Assembly: GCA_019912505.1 (NCBI GenBank)
Contig: JAIOIM010000191.1
Location: forward strand, 1 to 7,793
Direction of reading: 5' to 3'
DNA length: 7,793 bases
DNA from: Ignavibacteriaceae bacterium
GTDB taxonomy: Bacteria; Bacteroidota; Ignavibacteria; Ignavibacteriales; Ignavibacteriaceae
Shown: in pieces, positions 1 to 6,579 of the stretch
Layout: the number at the start of each line of letters is the position of its first letter
Position numbering within the stretch: position 1 is the first letter of the stretch
Made by a program: the position numbers and the translations under genes
The notes under the pieces: model-generated
Told to the model about the DNA's origin: nothing
Database searches by the model: none
Seen by the model: only the letters and a program-made list of their open reading frames with translations

Positions 1-84
1 TTTTTTTTCGGGCTTTGATTAATTTCTAAATTATCGTTATTAATTATTTCTTTATCAAAACGAGCGGATGAACCATTTCGATTG

Positions 85-92
85 TAAATTTG
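85..92 (+). promoter_or_regulatory. possible Bacteroidota-type -7 promoter element
   Basis: The octamer TAAATTTG fits the TAnnTTTG -7 consensus of the primary sigma factor known in Bacteroidota. It lies 39 bases before the receptor ATG, so a transcript starting a few bases downstream would have a leader of about 30 to 35 nucleotides. I found no clear TTTG-like -33 element at the expected spacing of about 20 bases, so half of the promoter is missing. The region is very AT-rich and one chance match is quite possible. Confidence 0.25.
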
Positions 93-131
93 TTATATCG
101 AGTATTCAAAAAAAATAAATGAACGATAAAG

Positions 132-2408
132 ATGAACAAATTTATTATTAACATATATTTCTTAATTTTAATTAAACCTATCTCTGCTCAAGACGATTAT
201 AATATTTTCGGAAAAGTGGTTGACGCAGTTTCAAAGCAGCCGTTAATTGGTGTAAATATATTGGTAATCGGCACCACAAACGGAAGCGCAACAAATGAAA
301 ACGGAACGTATAAAATAACCGGTTTAACGGCGGGCAACTACAGTCTTCGTGCTTCGCTTGTCGGTTATGAAACATTTGTAAAAACCGACATAAATATCTC
401 GTCATCGCATCCGCAGCAGGTAGATTTTGAATTAAAAGAGCAAGCCGTTCAACTTGAAAATGTTACCGTAACTTCCAATTATTTTAACAGTGTGCCCACG
501 GAGGTGAACAGTGTGAGAAGTTTTAGCTATGAAGAAATACGCAAAGCACCCGGTGGTTTTGAAGATGTTGTGCGCGCTTTATCGGTTTTGCCGGGGGTTG
601 CGCAAGCTGATGCCGGAAGAAACGATTTGATTGTACGCGGCGGGGCGCCCTCAGAAAATTTATATACGGTTGATGGAGTTGAAATTCCGAATATTAATCA
701 TTTCGGTACACAGGGGGCGGCTGGCGGACCGTTGAGTTATATTAATCTCGATTTTGTAAAAGGGACGACTTTTTCTACAGGAGGTTTTTCAGCCGCATAC
801 GGGGATAAACTTTCTTCCGTACTCAACATTTCGTTAAGAGAGGGTCGGAACGATAGGTTCGGCGGGAAGGCAACTATAGCGGCAACTCAATTCGGTTTAA
901 ACCTGGAAGGACCTCTGAGCAATGGCAGCAGCTTTCTTTTTTCAGTCAGGCGCAGCTACCTCGATTTTATTTTTAAAGCCGCCGGATTCGGGTTTGTGCC
1001 TGAATATTACGATGTTCTTTCAAAAGTCAATTTTAAGATCGACAACAACAACTCTATCTCATTTATTTTTGTTTCGGCTTTTGATTATGTTAATTTTTTT
1101 AACGATACCGAAAAACAACGATTTGATAATGCCAGAATTTTAGGAAGTAACCAAACCCAGTATGTTGCCGGTCTAAATTATCAGCATCTATTTAAAAACG
1201 GGTTTTACAATTTAATTCTCAGTAGAAATTATACCGACTACAATACGTCACAAAAAGATTTATACTCGCAGCCAATTTTTCTAAACAAATCGAGAGAGGG
1301 TGAAAATGCTTTGAAATGGGATTTGGTTTACAAACTCTCATCATCAGCGGAGATAAACATAGGAGCCTCGATAAAAAACATAACATACAACTCGGATATT
1401 TTATTCCCCACATTTATAACCACATTCGGAGATTCCCTTCCTACGACAAAACTAGCCGATGAAGGTCGTTATACTAAAGGAGCAGCCTACGCAACTTTTT
1501 CCAACACACTGTTTGATAGACTTACAACAAATATCGGCGCACGCTTAGATTATTTTGATGCTATAAATAATAAATTGAACATCGGACCCAGAATTTCGAC
1601 ATCTTATAAGTTAAATGAACTGACTGACATAAACGGAAGTTTTGGTATTTATTATCAAGCGCCATCCTACATTTGGCTGCTCGCAGATCAATCGAATAAA
1701 AATTTAAACAGTGTTCGTGTTGCTCAGTATATCGCCGGGTTTAATCACCGGCTTCGTGAGGATTTGTTGTTTAAGACAGAGATTTTTTACAAACAGTATT
1801 CCAATTATCCCGCGAGTTTAGTTCGGCAATACTTAGTGCTTGCAAACACCGGCGCCGGTTTTGCCGGTTCGGATGACAATTTTTCTGCATTTGGTTTGGA
1901 ACCGCTTTCAAGCGCAGGCAAGGGAAACTCACGGGGTGTTGAGTTATCAATTCAGAAAAAACTTTCTGATGTTCCTATTTACGGTATAGCAAGTTTTACA
2001 TATTCAAAATCGCAATTTGCAGCACTTGACGGAGTTGAACGCCCCGGAAGTTATGACCAGAACTGGATAATAAATCTAAGCGGGGGGTATAAGTTTAACC
2101 ATCTCTGGGAGGCAAGCATAAAGTTCAGGTATGCAAGCGGCAAACCATACACACCTTTTAATTTGGGCGGCACACAAAGCGTTATTAATTACAATACCCT
2201 AAGGTTTGAAGCGGCACATAGTCTTGATGTTAGAGTTGAACGAAGATGGCTTTTTGAAACTTTATCACTAATAACATACATCGACATTCAAAATATTTAC
2301 AACAATAAAAGTGCTACAAGCGTAAGGTGGGACGCGCGAAGCAATAGCGTTGAAGAAAATAAACCGATTGGTCTTTTACCATCGATAGGTGTTAGTTTAG
2401 AGTTTTGA
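132..2408 (+). CDS. TonB-dependent receptor with carboxypeptidase-regulatory-like domain
   Basis: This 758-residue outer-membrane transporter is built in the usual order. A signal peptide covers residues 1 to about 19, with a hydrophobic core and probable cleavage near 'ISA/QDD'. A carboxypeptidase-regulatory-like beta-sandwich follows at about 24-101 ('GKVVDAVSKQPLIGVNI', 'GTYKITGLTAGNYSL', 'GYE'). The plug spans about 110-235 and carries 'IVRGGAPSENLYTVDG' and 'AAYGDKLSSVLNI'. The rest, about 240-758, is an aromatic-rich beta-barrel ending in 'GVSLEF', with the terminal phenylalanine typical of BAM-inserted barrels. The family takes up substrates across the outer membrane using TonB-ExbB-ExbD energy. 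No SusD-like lipoprotein, siderophore gene or TonB gene adjoins it, so the substrate cannot be named. The ATG lacks a Shine-Dalgarno sequence, as is common in Bacteroidota, but it leads directly into a good signal peptide. An ATG at 119 is in another frame and soon stops. The gene is complete and ends 50 bases before the converging GGR gene. Confidence 0.93.
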   Translation: MNKFIINIYFLILIKPISAQDDYNIFGKVVDAVSKQPLIGVNILVIGTTNGSATNENGTYKITGLTAGNYSLRASLVGYETFVKTDINISSSHPQQVDFELKEQAVQLENVTVTSNYFNSVPTEVNSVRSFSYEEIRKAPGGFEDVVRALSVLPGVAQADAGRNDLIVRGGAPSENLYTVDGVEIPNINHFGTQGAAGGPLSYINLDFVKGTTFSTGGFSAAYGDKLSSVLNISLREGRNDRFGGKATIAATQFGLNLEGPLSNGSSFLFSVRRSYLDFIFKAAGFGFVPEYYDVLSKVNFKIDNNNSISFIFVSAFDYVNFFNDTEKQRFDNARILGSNQTQYVAGLNYQHLFKNGFYNLILSRNYTDYNTSQKDLYSQPIFLNKSREGENALKWDLVYKLSSSAEINIGASIKNITYNSDILFPTFITTFGDSLPTTKLADEGRYTKGAAYATFSNTLFDRLTTNIGARLDYFDAINNKLNIGPRISTSYKLNELTDINGSFGIYYQAPSYIWLLADQSNKNLNSVRVAQYIAGFNHRLREDLLFKTEIFYKQYSNYPASLVRQYLVLANTGAGFAGSDDNFSAFGLEPLSSAGKGNSRGVELSIQKKLSDVPIYGIASFTYSKSQFAALDGVERPGSYDQNWIINLSGGYKFNHLWEASIKFRYASGKPYTPFNLGGTQSVINYNTLRFEAAHSLDVRVERRWLFETLSLITYIDIQNIYNNKSATSVRWDARSNSVEENKPIGLLPSIGVSLEF

Positions 2409-2458
2409 AATGTTTAATTCAGTATTGAACAGAATAATTAAATCCGGCGAAGGATTGA

Positions 2459-3625
2459 TTAGACAATAAATACTTTTGCAACATCAATAAGGAGGGAAGG
2501 ATTATTTATAAGTGCAACTGTAAACACTCTGCCGAGCGTTCGTTTATCTTTTGGTATTTTGTTAAATGAATGGGCAATGTTGTTAAACTTATCGTCCGAA
2601 AAATTATAAATTCCATTTTTTATTCTATTAAATGTTTCGTGACGTTTACCTAACCTGTCGTGCCATGCTTTATCGTATGTTAAAATATGATCGAGCTTAT
2701 TCATCTTTATTGCTTCGGCTGCAATTCTTCCGCCTATGCTTCCGCCTATCATTCCGCTGGCAATACCGCCGCCGCTAAGAGGGTTTACTTGTCGGGCAGC
2801 ATCACCTACTATTAATATTCCCGGTGCCGAAATTTTTTCAAGAGTCGGTGCGCTTGGCACACCGCCTGCAATCGATGTAAGAATGGGAGCCCCGGGGTAA
2901 TGCTGCTCCATAAATTCATTTAAAAACGAAAGAGCCGATTTTTTTTTACCGACGATTCCGCTTACGCCTAAACCAATATTTGCACAATTACCGCCTTTAG
3001 GAAAAACCCAAAAATAACCCTGCGGCGCAACGTCCTTTCCAAAATAAAAATAGAGAGTATCTTCATTTGCGTTGATGTTTGCAGCAGTAACCTGTGTGCA
3101 GCATTCCATATCGCGATAATCGATATATGTTTTTATTCCTGCCCACCTGCCTACACGCGATTCGACTCCATCGGCAGCAATAACAACTTTTGCCTTTACC
3201 TCTTTTTGTTCACCACGGTATTCATACTTAACACCGCACACTTTATCATCAGAAAAAAGTAAGCCGTTTACGTAAGCGCGCGTTAATATTTCGGCGCCGG
3301 CTTTTGCGGCAGTTTTTGCAAGTTCGTAATCAAAAATTCTACGTTCCAGCACATAACCGGCATCGCCAAATTCAATTACGCATTCTGTTCCATTGGGAGC
3401 ATTTAAAGAAAATTTACTTATCCGTGCGTTGATCCATTTTTCATCCGAAGGAATAAATTCTTCAACTCCTGCTTTACTTATAGCTTCGCCGCAGCGTACC
3501 GGATAACCGACATCCCTGTCTTTTTCGAGCATCAAAACAGACACCCCTTTCTCGGCAGCAAACCGGGCTGCCATTGAGCCCGCCGGTCCAGAGCCTACAA
3601 CTACAACATCGTATTCGTTTTTCAT
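2459..3625 (-). CDS. geranylgeranyl reductase family FAD-dependent oxidoreductase
   Basis: This 388-residue flavoprotein belongs to the GGR/digeranylgeranylglycerophospholipid reductase family of the PHBH-like flavoprotein fold. Visible motifs are the Rossmann dinucleotide site 'VVVVGSGPAGS' (7-17) with acidic E34 ending beta-2, the family 'PVRCGEAI' segment (42-49) with C45 near the flavin, 'AADGVESRVG' (150-159), the substrate-domain motif 'YFWVFPKGG' (204-212) followed by 'GLGV', and the second FAD motif 'VGDAARQVNPLSGGGI' (273-288). Known members reduce isoprenoid double bonds in archaeal ether lipids, the phytyl chain of chlorophylls, or menaquinone tails. The segment 310-388 is the usual C-terminal part, so the protein looks full length. 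It is the second gene of an operon, its ATG only 3 bases after the ferredoxin stop, which makes that ferredoxin its likely electron donor. The archaeal-like style and ferredoxin partner argue against a bacteriochlorophyll role, and no photosynthesis gene is seen. The exact substrate is unknown. Confidence 0.9.
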   Translation of the reverse strand: MKNEYDVVVVGSGPAGSMAARFAAEKGVSVLMLEKDRDVGYPVRCGEAISKAGVEEFIPSDEKWINARISKFSLNAPNGTECVIEFGDAGYVLERRIFDYELAKTAAKAGAEILTRAYVNGLLFSDDKVCGVKYEYRGEQKEVKAKVVIAADGVESRVGRWAGIKTYIDYRDMECCTQVTAANINANEDTLYFYFGKDVAPQGYFWVFPKGGNCANIGLGVSGIVGKKKSALSFLNEFMEQHYPGAPILTSIAGGVPSAPTLEKISAPGILIVGDAARQVNPLSGGGIASGMIGGSIGGRIAAEAIKMNKLDHILTYDKAWHDRLGKRHETFNRIKNGIYNFSDDKFNNIAHSFNKIPKDKRTLGRVFTVALINNPSLLIDVAKVFIV

Positions 3626-3628
3626 CGC

Positions 3629-3865
3629 TTAAATTATTACCCCATCTTTATTGAATTTTATTACTTCAATAGGGCAGCTCCAAACACACTTTGCACAATT
3701 TGTACAACGACTATCGATTATAAAAATTTCTGCTTCTTTTAGTTCGATGGCATCTTCCGGGCAAACTCCTACGCAGCAACCACAAAAGTCGCATTTGTCC
3801 GGCACAATTTCTATAAGAAGTTTACCGGTTTTAGCATAACGATATTTTTTGTCAATAGGATTCAT
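3629..3865 (-). CDS. 2x[4Fe-4S] ferredoxin, probable electron donor to the GGR
   Basis: This 78-residue cytoplasmic protein is a bacterial-type (clostridial-style) ferredoxin. It has two complete CX2CX2CX3CP motifs: C25, C28, C31, C35-P36 and C54, C57, C60, C64-P65, spaced as expected for two [4Fe-4S] clusters with the fourth cysteine of each motif crossing to the other cluster. An additional C30 sits directly beside ligand C31. A short N-terminal extension of about 17 residues ('NPIDKKYRYAKTGKLL') precedes the core. The gene is upstream of the GGR gene with a 3-base gap, so the two are surely co-transcribed and probably translationally coupled. In Methanosarcina, a GGR is known to need a ferredoxin encoded beside it, which supports the partnership by analogy. 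It starts at an ATG without a clear Shine-Dalgarno sequence. Gene order alone cannot exclude a broader role as a general electron carrier. Confidence 0.93.
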   Translation of the reverse strand: MNPIDKKYRYAKTGKLLIEIVPDKCDFCGCCVGVCPEDAIELKEAEIFIIDSRCTNCAKCVWSCPIEVIKFNKDGVII

Positions 3866-4109
3866 TTGATAAGGGGCTAAAAATACGAAATGGAGTTGTT
3901 AATAAAAAGAAAATGAGTCGGTCTTTTGATTTTATCAGTTCGATCTCGCAGAATCTAAAATTCTTTAGCAAAGTTTTTCCGCCGCCGCATAAATATCTTT
4001 CAATTTTCACAATCATTCTTTCATTTGTTCGTTGTTTTTTTTCTATTAACTGTTAACTTAGAATAAATATTTCAAAATTGCTTTTAAATGAGAAAAGAGA
4101 GTCGTACAC
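3866..4109. promoter_or_regulatory. divergent intergenic region between ferredoxin-GGR operon and membrane protein gene
   Basis: These 244 bases separate two divergently transcribed units and must hold both of their promoters. The tract is AT-rich with long T runs around 4035-4043. For the minus-strand operon there is a near match to the -7 element (TATTTTTA read on the minus strand, positions 3885 to 3878), one base off consensus and very close to the ferredoxin start. For the plus strand, TTTG at 4024-4027 could be a -33 element but has no good -7 partner. No strong hairpin, riboswitch-like structure or clear operator was found. The promoters are inferred from gene layout, not from good motif matches. 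Confidence 0.4.
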
Positions 4110-4940
4110 ATGAAAGCGTTTTTACTTTGGATGATTGCATTTATTATTACACTCGGCAGCGCATACTATCAAAGAGTTACCGGACCAACATACCCGATTG
4201 ACGGAACAACATCATTTGATGGTAAAAAAATAGAATACATTTTGCCGCGTACCCATTCAGGGCAAACAGACGAGACAATATCTTTAGCGGTTGATGATCC
4301 GGATATAAAGGGCATTTTAGATTGGAAAAGATATAAGACTGCCGATGAATGGACGAGAGTTGATATGCAATCCAAAGACGGAAAACTAACCGCATCTCTT
4401 CCCGGACAGCCTCCGGCAGGTAAACTTCAGTACAAACTTACCCTCATAAAAAATAACAGATTTATCACAATTCCAACTGACGAACAGATTGTGATACGCT
4501 TTAAAGGCGAGGTACCATTCTGGATACTTATTCCTCACGTTATATTTATTTTCGGCGCAATGTTTCTTTCCACCCGTACCGGTTTTGAAGTACTAAGAAA
4601 AGAACCAAAGCTAAAAGAATATACTTTGTGGACTGTGGGCATATTAATTTTCGGTGGAATGATTTTTGGTCCGCTGACACAGTTATATGCTTTCGGTGAA
4701 TTGTGGACTGGAGTTCCATTTGGGTATGATTTAACCGACAACAAAACATTAATTGCACTTATAGGCTGGCTGATTGCTTTGTGGGCGGTTTATAAATCGA
4801 AGCGTCCAAAAACGTGGGTAATTTTTGCCGCTGTGTTGATGCTTCTTGTTTTTTTAATACCGCACAGCGTACTTGGCTCGGAGCTTGACTACAATAAACT
4901 TGACAAAGAAAAACAAATAAAAATTGAGATGGTAAAATAG
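4110..4940 (+). CDS. multi-pass membrane protein of unknown function with extracytoplasmic domain
   Basis: I do not recognise this 276-residue protein. Hydrophobicity suggests five membrane segments: about 3-19 (signal-anchor-like), 136-154, 173-194, 213-228 and 236-256. Between the first two lies a domain of about 115 polar residues (20-135) with alternating hydrophobic and charged strands and a 'PAGKLQYKLTLIKN' segment, resembling an Ig-like or other beta-sandwich domain, probably outside the cytoplasmic membrane. The loop between the third and fourth segments is rich in likely functional residues ('GELWTGVPFGYDLTDNK', 196-212). H143 lies in the second membrane segment and H252 at the end of the fifth ('IPHSVLGSELDY'). 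These could bind heme or metal, but no known heme motif, such as the CcsA tryptophan-rich motif, is present. The tail is short and charged. It is a single-gene unit, divergent from the ferredoxin-GGR operon and closed by a strong terminator. The ATG follows a purine-rich stretch and a weak GAGAG. Confidence 0.85.
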   Translation: MKAFLLWMIAFIITLGSAYYQRVTGPTYPIDGTTSFDGKKIEYILPRTHSGQTDETISLAVDDPDIKGILDWKRYKTADEWTRVDMQSKDGKLTASLPGQPPAGKLQYKLTLIKNNRFITIPTDEQIVIRFKGEVPFWILIPHVIFIFGAMFLSTRTGFEVLRKEPKLKEYTLWTVGILIFGGMIFGPLTQLYAFGELWTGVPFGYDLTDNKTLIALIGWLIALWAVYKSKRPKTWVIFAAVLMLLVFLIPHSVLGSELDYNKLDKEKQIKIEMVK

Positions 4941-4957
4941 AATGAAATAAATTTTTG

Positions 4958-4990
4958 AGCCGTTTCCCTTTTTATGATGAAACGGCTTTT
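4958..4990 (+). terminator. intrinsic terminator after the membrane protein gene
   Basis: A perfect 9-base stem, AGCCGTTTC (4958-4966) pairing with GAAACGGCT (4979-4987), encloses a 12-base loop and is followed by a T-rich tail (TTTTGTTGTT from 4987). It begins 18 bases after the stop codon of the membrane protein gene. This is a standard Rho-independent terminator and it separates that gene from the downstream esterase. The upstream side has a T run but no A run, so it is best read as acting on plus-strand transcription. Confidence 0.85.
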
Positions 4991-5045
4991 GTTGTTAACG
5001 ATGTAATCGCTAATTTTCTGCAACCGCACATTAACATTTTTTTAT

Positions 5046-5049
5046 AAGG
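5046..5049 (+). promoter_or_regulatory. AAGG, possible ribosome binding site bearing on the esterase start
   Basis: AAGG lies 8 bases before a TTG at 5058 and 14 bases before the in-frame ATG at 5064. The spacing favours the TTG, whereas codon preference and the compact signal peptide 'MKKLIILSFF' favour the ATG. The two choices differ by only two residues (Met-Lys) and do not change the predicted export of the protein. I annotate the ATG. Confidence 0.35.
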
Positions 5050-5063
5050 TTTAATTATTGAAG

Positions 5064-6509
5064 ATGAAAAAACTAATAATCCTATCCTTCTTTTTATCAA
5101 TTTCGGCGTTTCCCCAAAACCACATGCAATCCTTTATTAATCGTGTTAATTCACTTGTTAGCTTAGATGATAAAAATACGGTTGTTGATAGTTTTATAAA
5201 TTTCGTTTCCCCCTTTGGTTTTCCTTATATCGAAAATAACGAGGCAAATTTTATTTATCGAGGCTCAGTTACTTCTGCTTCTGTTTCAGGCGATTTTAAT
5301 AGCTGGGGATTAACCGGAATGAATAATTTATCCGGCACAAATTTTTTCTATAACACCCGTGTCTTTGAAGCGAACGCACGCATCGATTACAAATTTGTAA
5401 CAAATGGAAGCAACTGGATACTTGACCCGCGCAACCCTAATACATGCACCGGCGGTTTTGGACCAAACAGCGAATTGGCAATGCCCGGTTATGTTCAACC
5501 GTGGGAAATAAATTCCTATCCGTCTATACCCAAGGGACAGATTGAAACAAGAAGCATACATAGCAACAATGTAAATGCAAACTATGCCGTTAAAGTATAT
5601 TTGCCGCCGGGGTACAATTCTTCAAGACAATACCCATCGGTTTATTTTCATGACGGGTATGAGTATATAGATCTTGCAAAAGCGGCAAATGTTTTGGATA
5701 ACCTTATCGACAGCAATTTAATTGAACCGGTTATAGGAGTATTTGTAAAACCGAATAATCGTAATGAAGAATATGCGGGTACAAAAAGAAACAGCTACAG
5801 ATTGTTTTTTGTAAACGAACTTGTTCCATATATCGACTCAATTTACTCAACGAAAAAAGATGCCTCTCAGAGATTAGTCCTCGGCGATTCTTACGGCGGC
5901 AATATTTCAGCTTTAATAAGCTATAATCATCCCGAGGTTTTCGGAAACTGTGGACTTCATTCTGCTGCCTTTCAGCCGAATGGATACGAAGCATACGGGT
6001 TAATTGTTAATGGTCCTGTAAAAAATATTAAATGGGTTTCCGTTTGGGGCACATATGAAGGGCTGTTTCTAAATTTACGTCTGTTTACAGACAGTATGAG
6101 CGCAAAAGGTTATAATTATAAATGGGTTGAATTACCGGAAGGACACAGCTGGGGATTGTGGCGCGCTAATATAGATTTTATAATCACACATATTTTTCCC
6201 CCCGTACCGAGCGGGGTTAGTGATGATGAATCCTCAACATTACCGGAAGAAAATTATCTCGAACAAAATTATCCAAATCCATTTAACTCATCTACAGTCA
6301 TTAATTTTAGTGTGAGCAAAGAAGTGTTTACCACAATAAAGCTGTTTGATGTTGCCGGACAGGAGAAGCAAACACTTGTTAATAATTTTATTCCGGCAGG
6401 CAGACATTCACTAAAACTAGATTTAAAAAACTATGCATCGGGTGTTTATTTAATAAGGATGACCGCCGAGAATTTTTTAAGCACAAAAAAAATTGTCTTG
6501 TTAAGATGA
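5064..6509 (+). CDS. T9SS-exported Fes/EsD-type esterase with N-terminal CBM48-like domain
   Basis: This 481-residue secreted hydrolase has four parts. A signal peptide covers 1 to about 18 ('MKKLIILSFFLSISAFPQ'). An early-set/CBM48-like domain spans about 55-150, recognised by 'SGDFNSWG' (75-82), 'DYKFVTNG' and 'WILDPRNP'. An alpha/beta-hydrolase of the enterochelin esterase/EsD family covers about 158-380: 'VYLPPGYN', 'YPSVYFHDG', nucleophile elbow 'GDSYGG' with Ser276, and 'EGHSWGLWR' with His361. E332 in 'GTYEG' is the likely acid of the triad. A T9SS type A sorting domain occupies about 397-481, from 'LEQNYPNPFNSSTVINFSV' to 'TKKIVLLR'. The domain pair matches Fes-like and polysaccharide-associated esterases, so the substrate may be an ester on a siderophore, feruloyl-glycan or other carbohydrate; the sequence does not decide. 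T9SS carries such cargo across the outer membrane to the surface or medium. A TTG two codons upstream is an alternative start. It follows a terminator, so it probably has its own promoter. Confidence 0.9.
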   Translation: MKKLIILSFFLSISAFPQNHMQSFINRVNSLVSLDDKNTVVDSFINFVSPFGFPYIENNEANFIYRGSVTSASVSGDFNSWGLTGMNNLSGTNFFYNTRVFEANARIDYKFVTNGSNWILDPRNPNTCTGGFGPNSELAMPGYVQPWEINSYPSIPKGQIETRSIHSNNVNANYAVKVYLPPGYNSSRQYPSVYFHDGYEYIDLAKAANVLDNLIDSNLIEPVIGVFVKPNNRNEEYAGTKRNSYRLFFVNELVPYIDSIYSTKKDASQRLVLGDSYGGNISALISYNHPEVFGNCGLHSAAFQPNGYEAYGLIVNGPVKNIKWVSVWGTYEGLFLNLRLFTDSMSAKGYNYKWVELPEGHSWGLWRANIDFIITHIFPPVPSGVSDDESSTLPEENYLEQNYPNPFNSSTVINFSVSKEVFTTIKLFDVAGQEKQTLVNNFIPAGRHSLKLDLKNYASGVYLIRMTAENFLSTKKIVLLR

Positions 6510-6563
6510 ATTGATTTATTTTTTATGTTGTAATTTATAGTGCCGGAAAGAATTTTATAACTT

Positions 6564-6569
6564 AGGGAG
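6564..6569 (+). promoter_or_regulatory. Shine-Dalgarno-like AGGGAG supporting a GTG start
   Basis: AGGGAG ends 10 bases before the GTG at 6580. It is the best Shine-Dalgarno match among the genes of this window and supports initiation at the GTG, which is needed to include the Tat-like N-terminus. The next in-frame ATG codons encode Met17 and Met18 and would cut through the signal sequence. Confidence 0.6.
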
Positions 6570-6579
6570 TTTAGCAAAA

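Noticed and set aside
1..30. T-run followed by CGGGC at the window start, as the tail of an upstream terminator or partial gene
   Set aside because: The other half of any hairpin lies outside the window, and the first 131 bases have frequent stops in all frames.
1848..1859. Perfect 12-base palindrome ACCGGCGCCGGT inside the receptor gene
   Set aside because: It lies within ordinary coding sequence (Thr-Gly-Ala-Gly), and nothing nearby suggests a regulatory or recombination site.
2413..2442. Inverted repeat TTTAATT/AATTAAA between the convergent receptor and GGR genes, as a bidirectional terminator
   Set aside because: The stem is only A-T pairs with a 16-base loop and no proper U-tract, so it is too weak to call.
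3913..4056. A 47-codon plus-strand ORF in the divergent intergenic region, with a hydrophobic Phe/Ile-rich second half
   Set aside because: It has no ribosome binding site, its hydrophobicity follows from T-rich DNA, it occupies the space where promoters are needed, and I recognise no family.
4305..4700. Possible CcsA-like heme-handling motif in the membrane protein
   Set aside because: The tryptophan-rich WGxxWxWD signature is absent; only scattered Trp, Asp and His residues are present.
6200..6216. GC-rich hairpin CCCCG/CGGGG at the junction between the esterase and sorting domains
   Set aside because: The stem is only 5 bases, lies inside the reading frame and encodes a normal Pro/Gly linker, so an internal terminator is unlikely.
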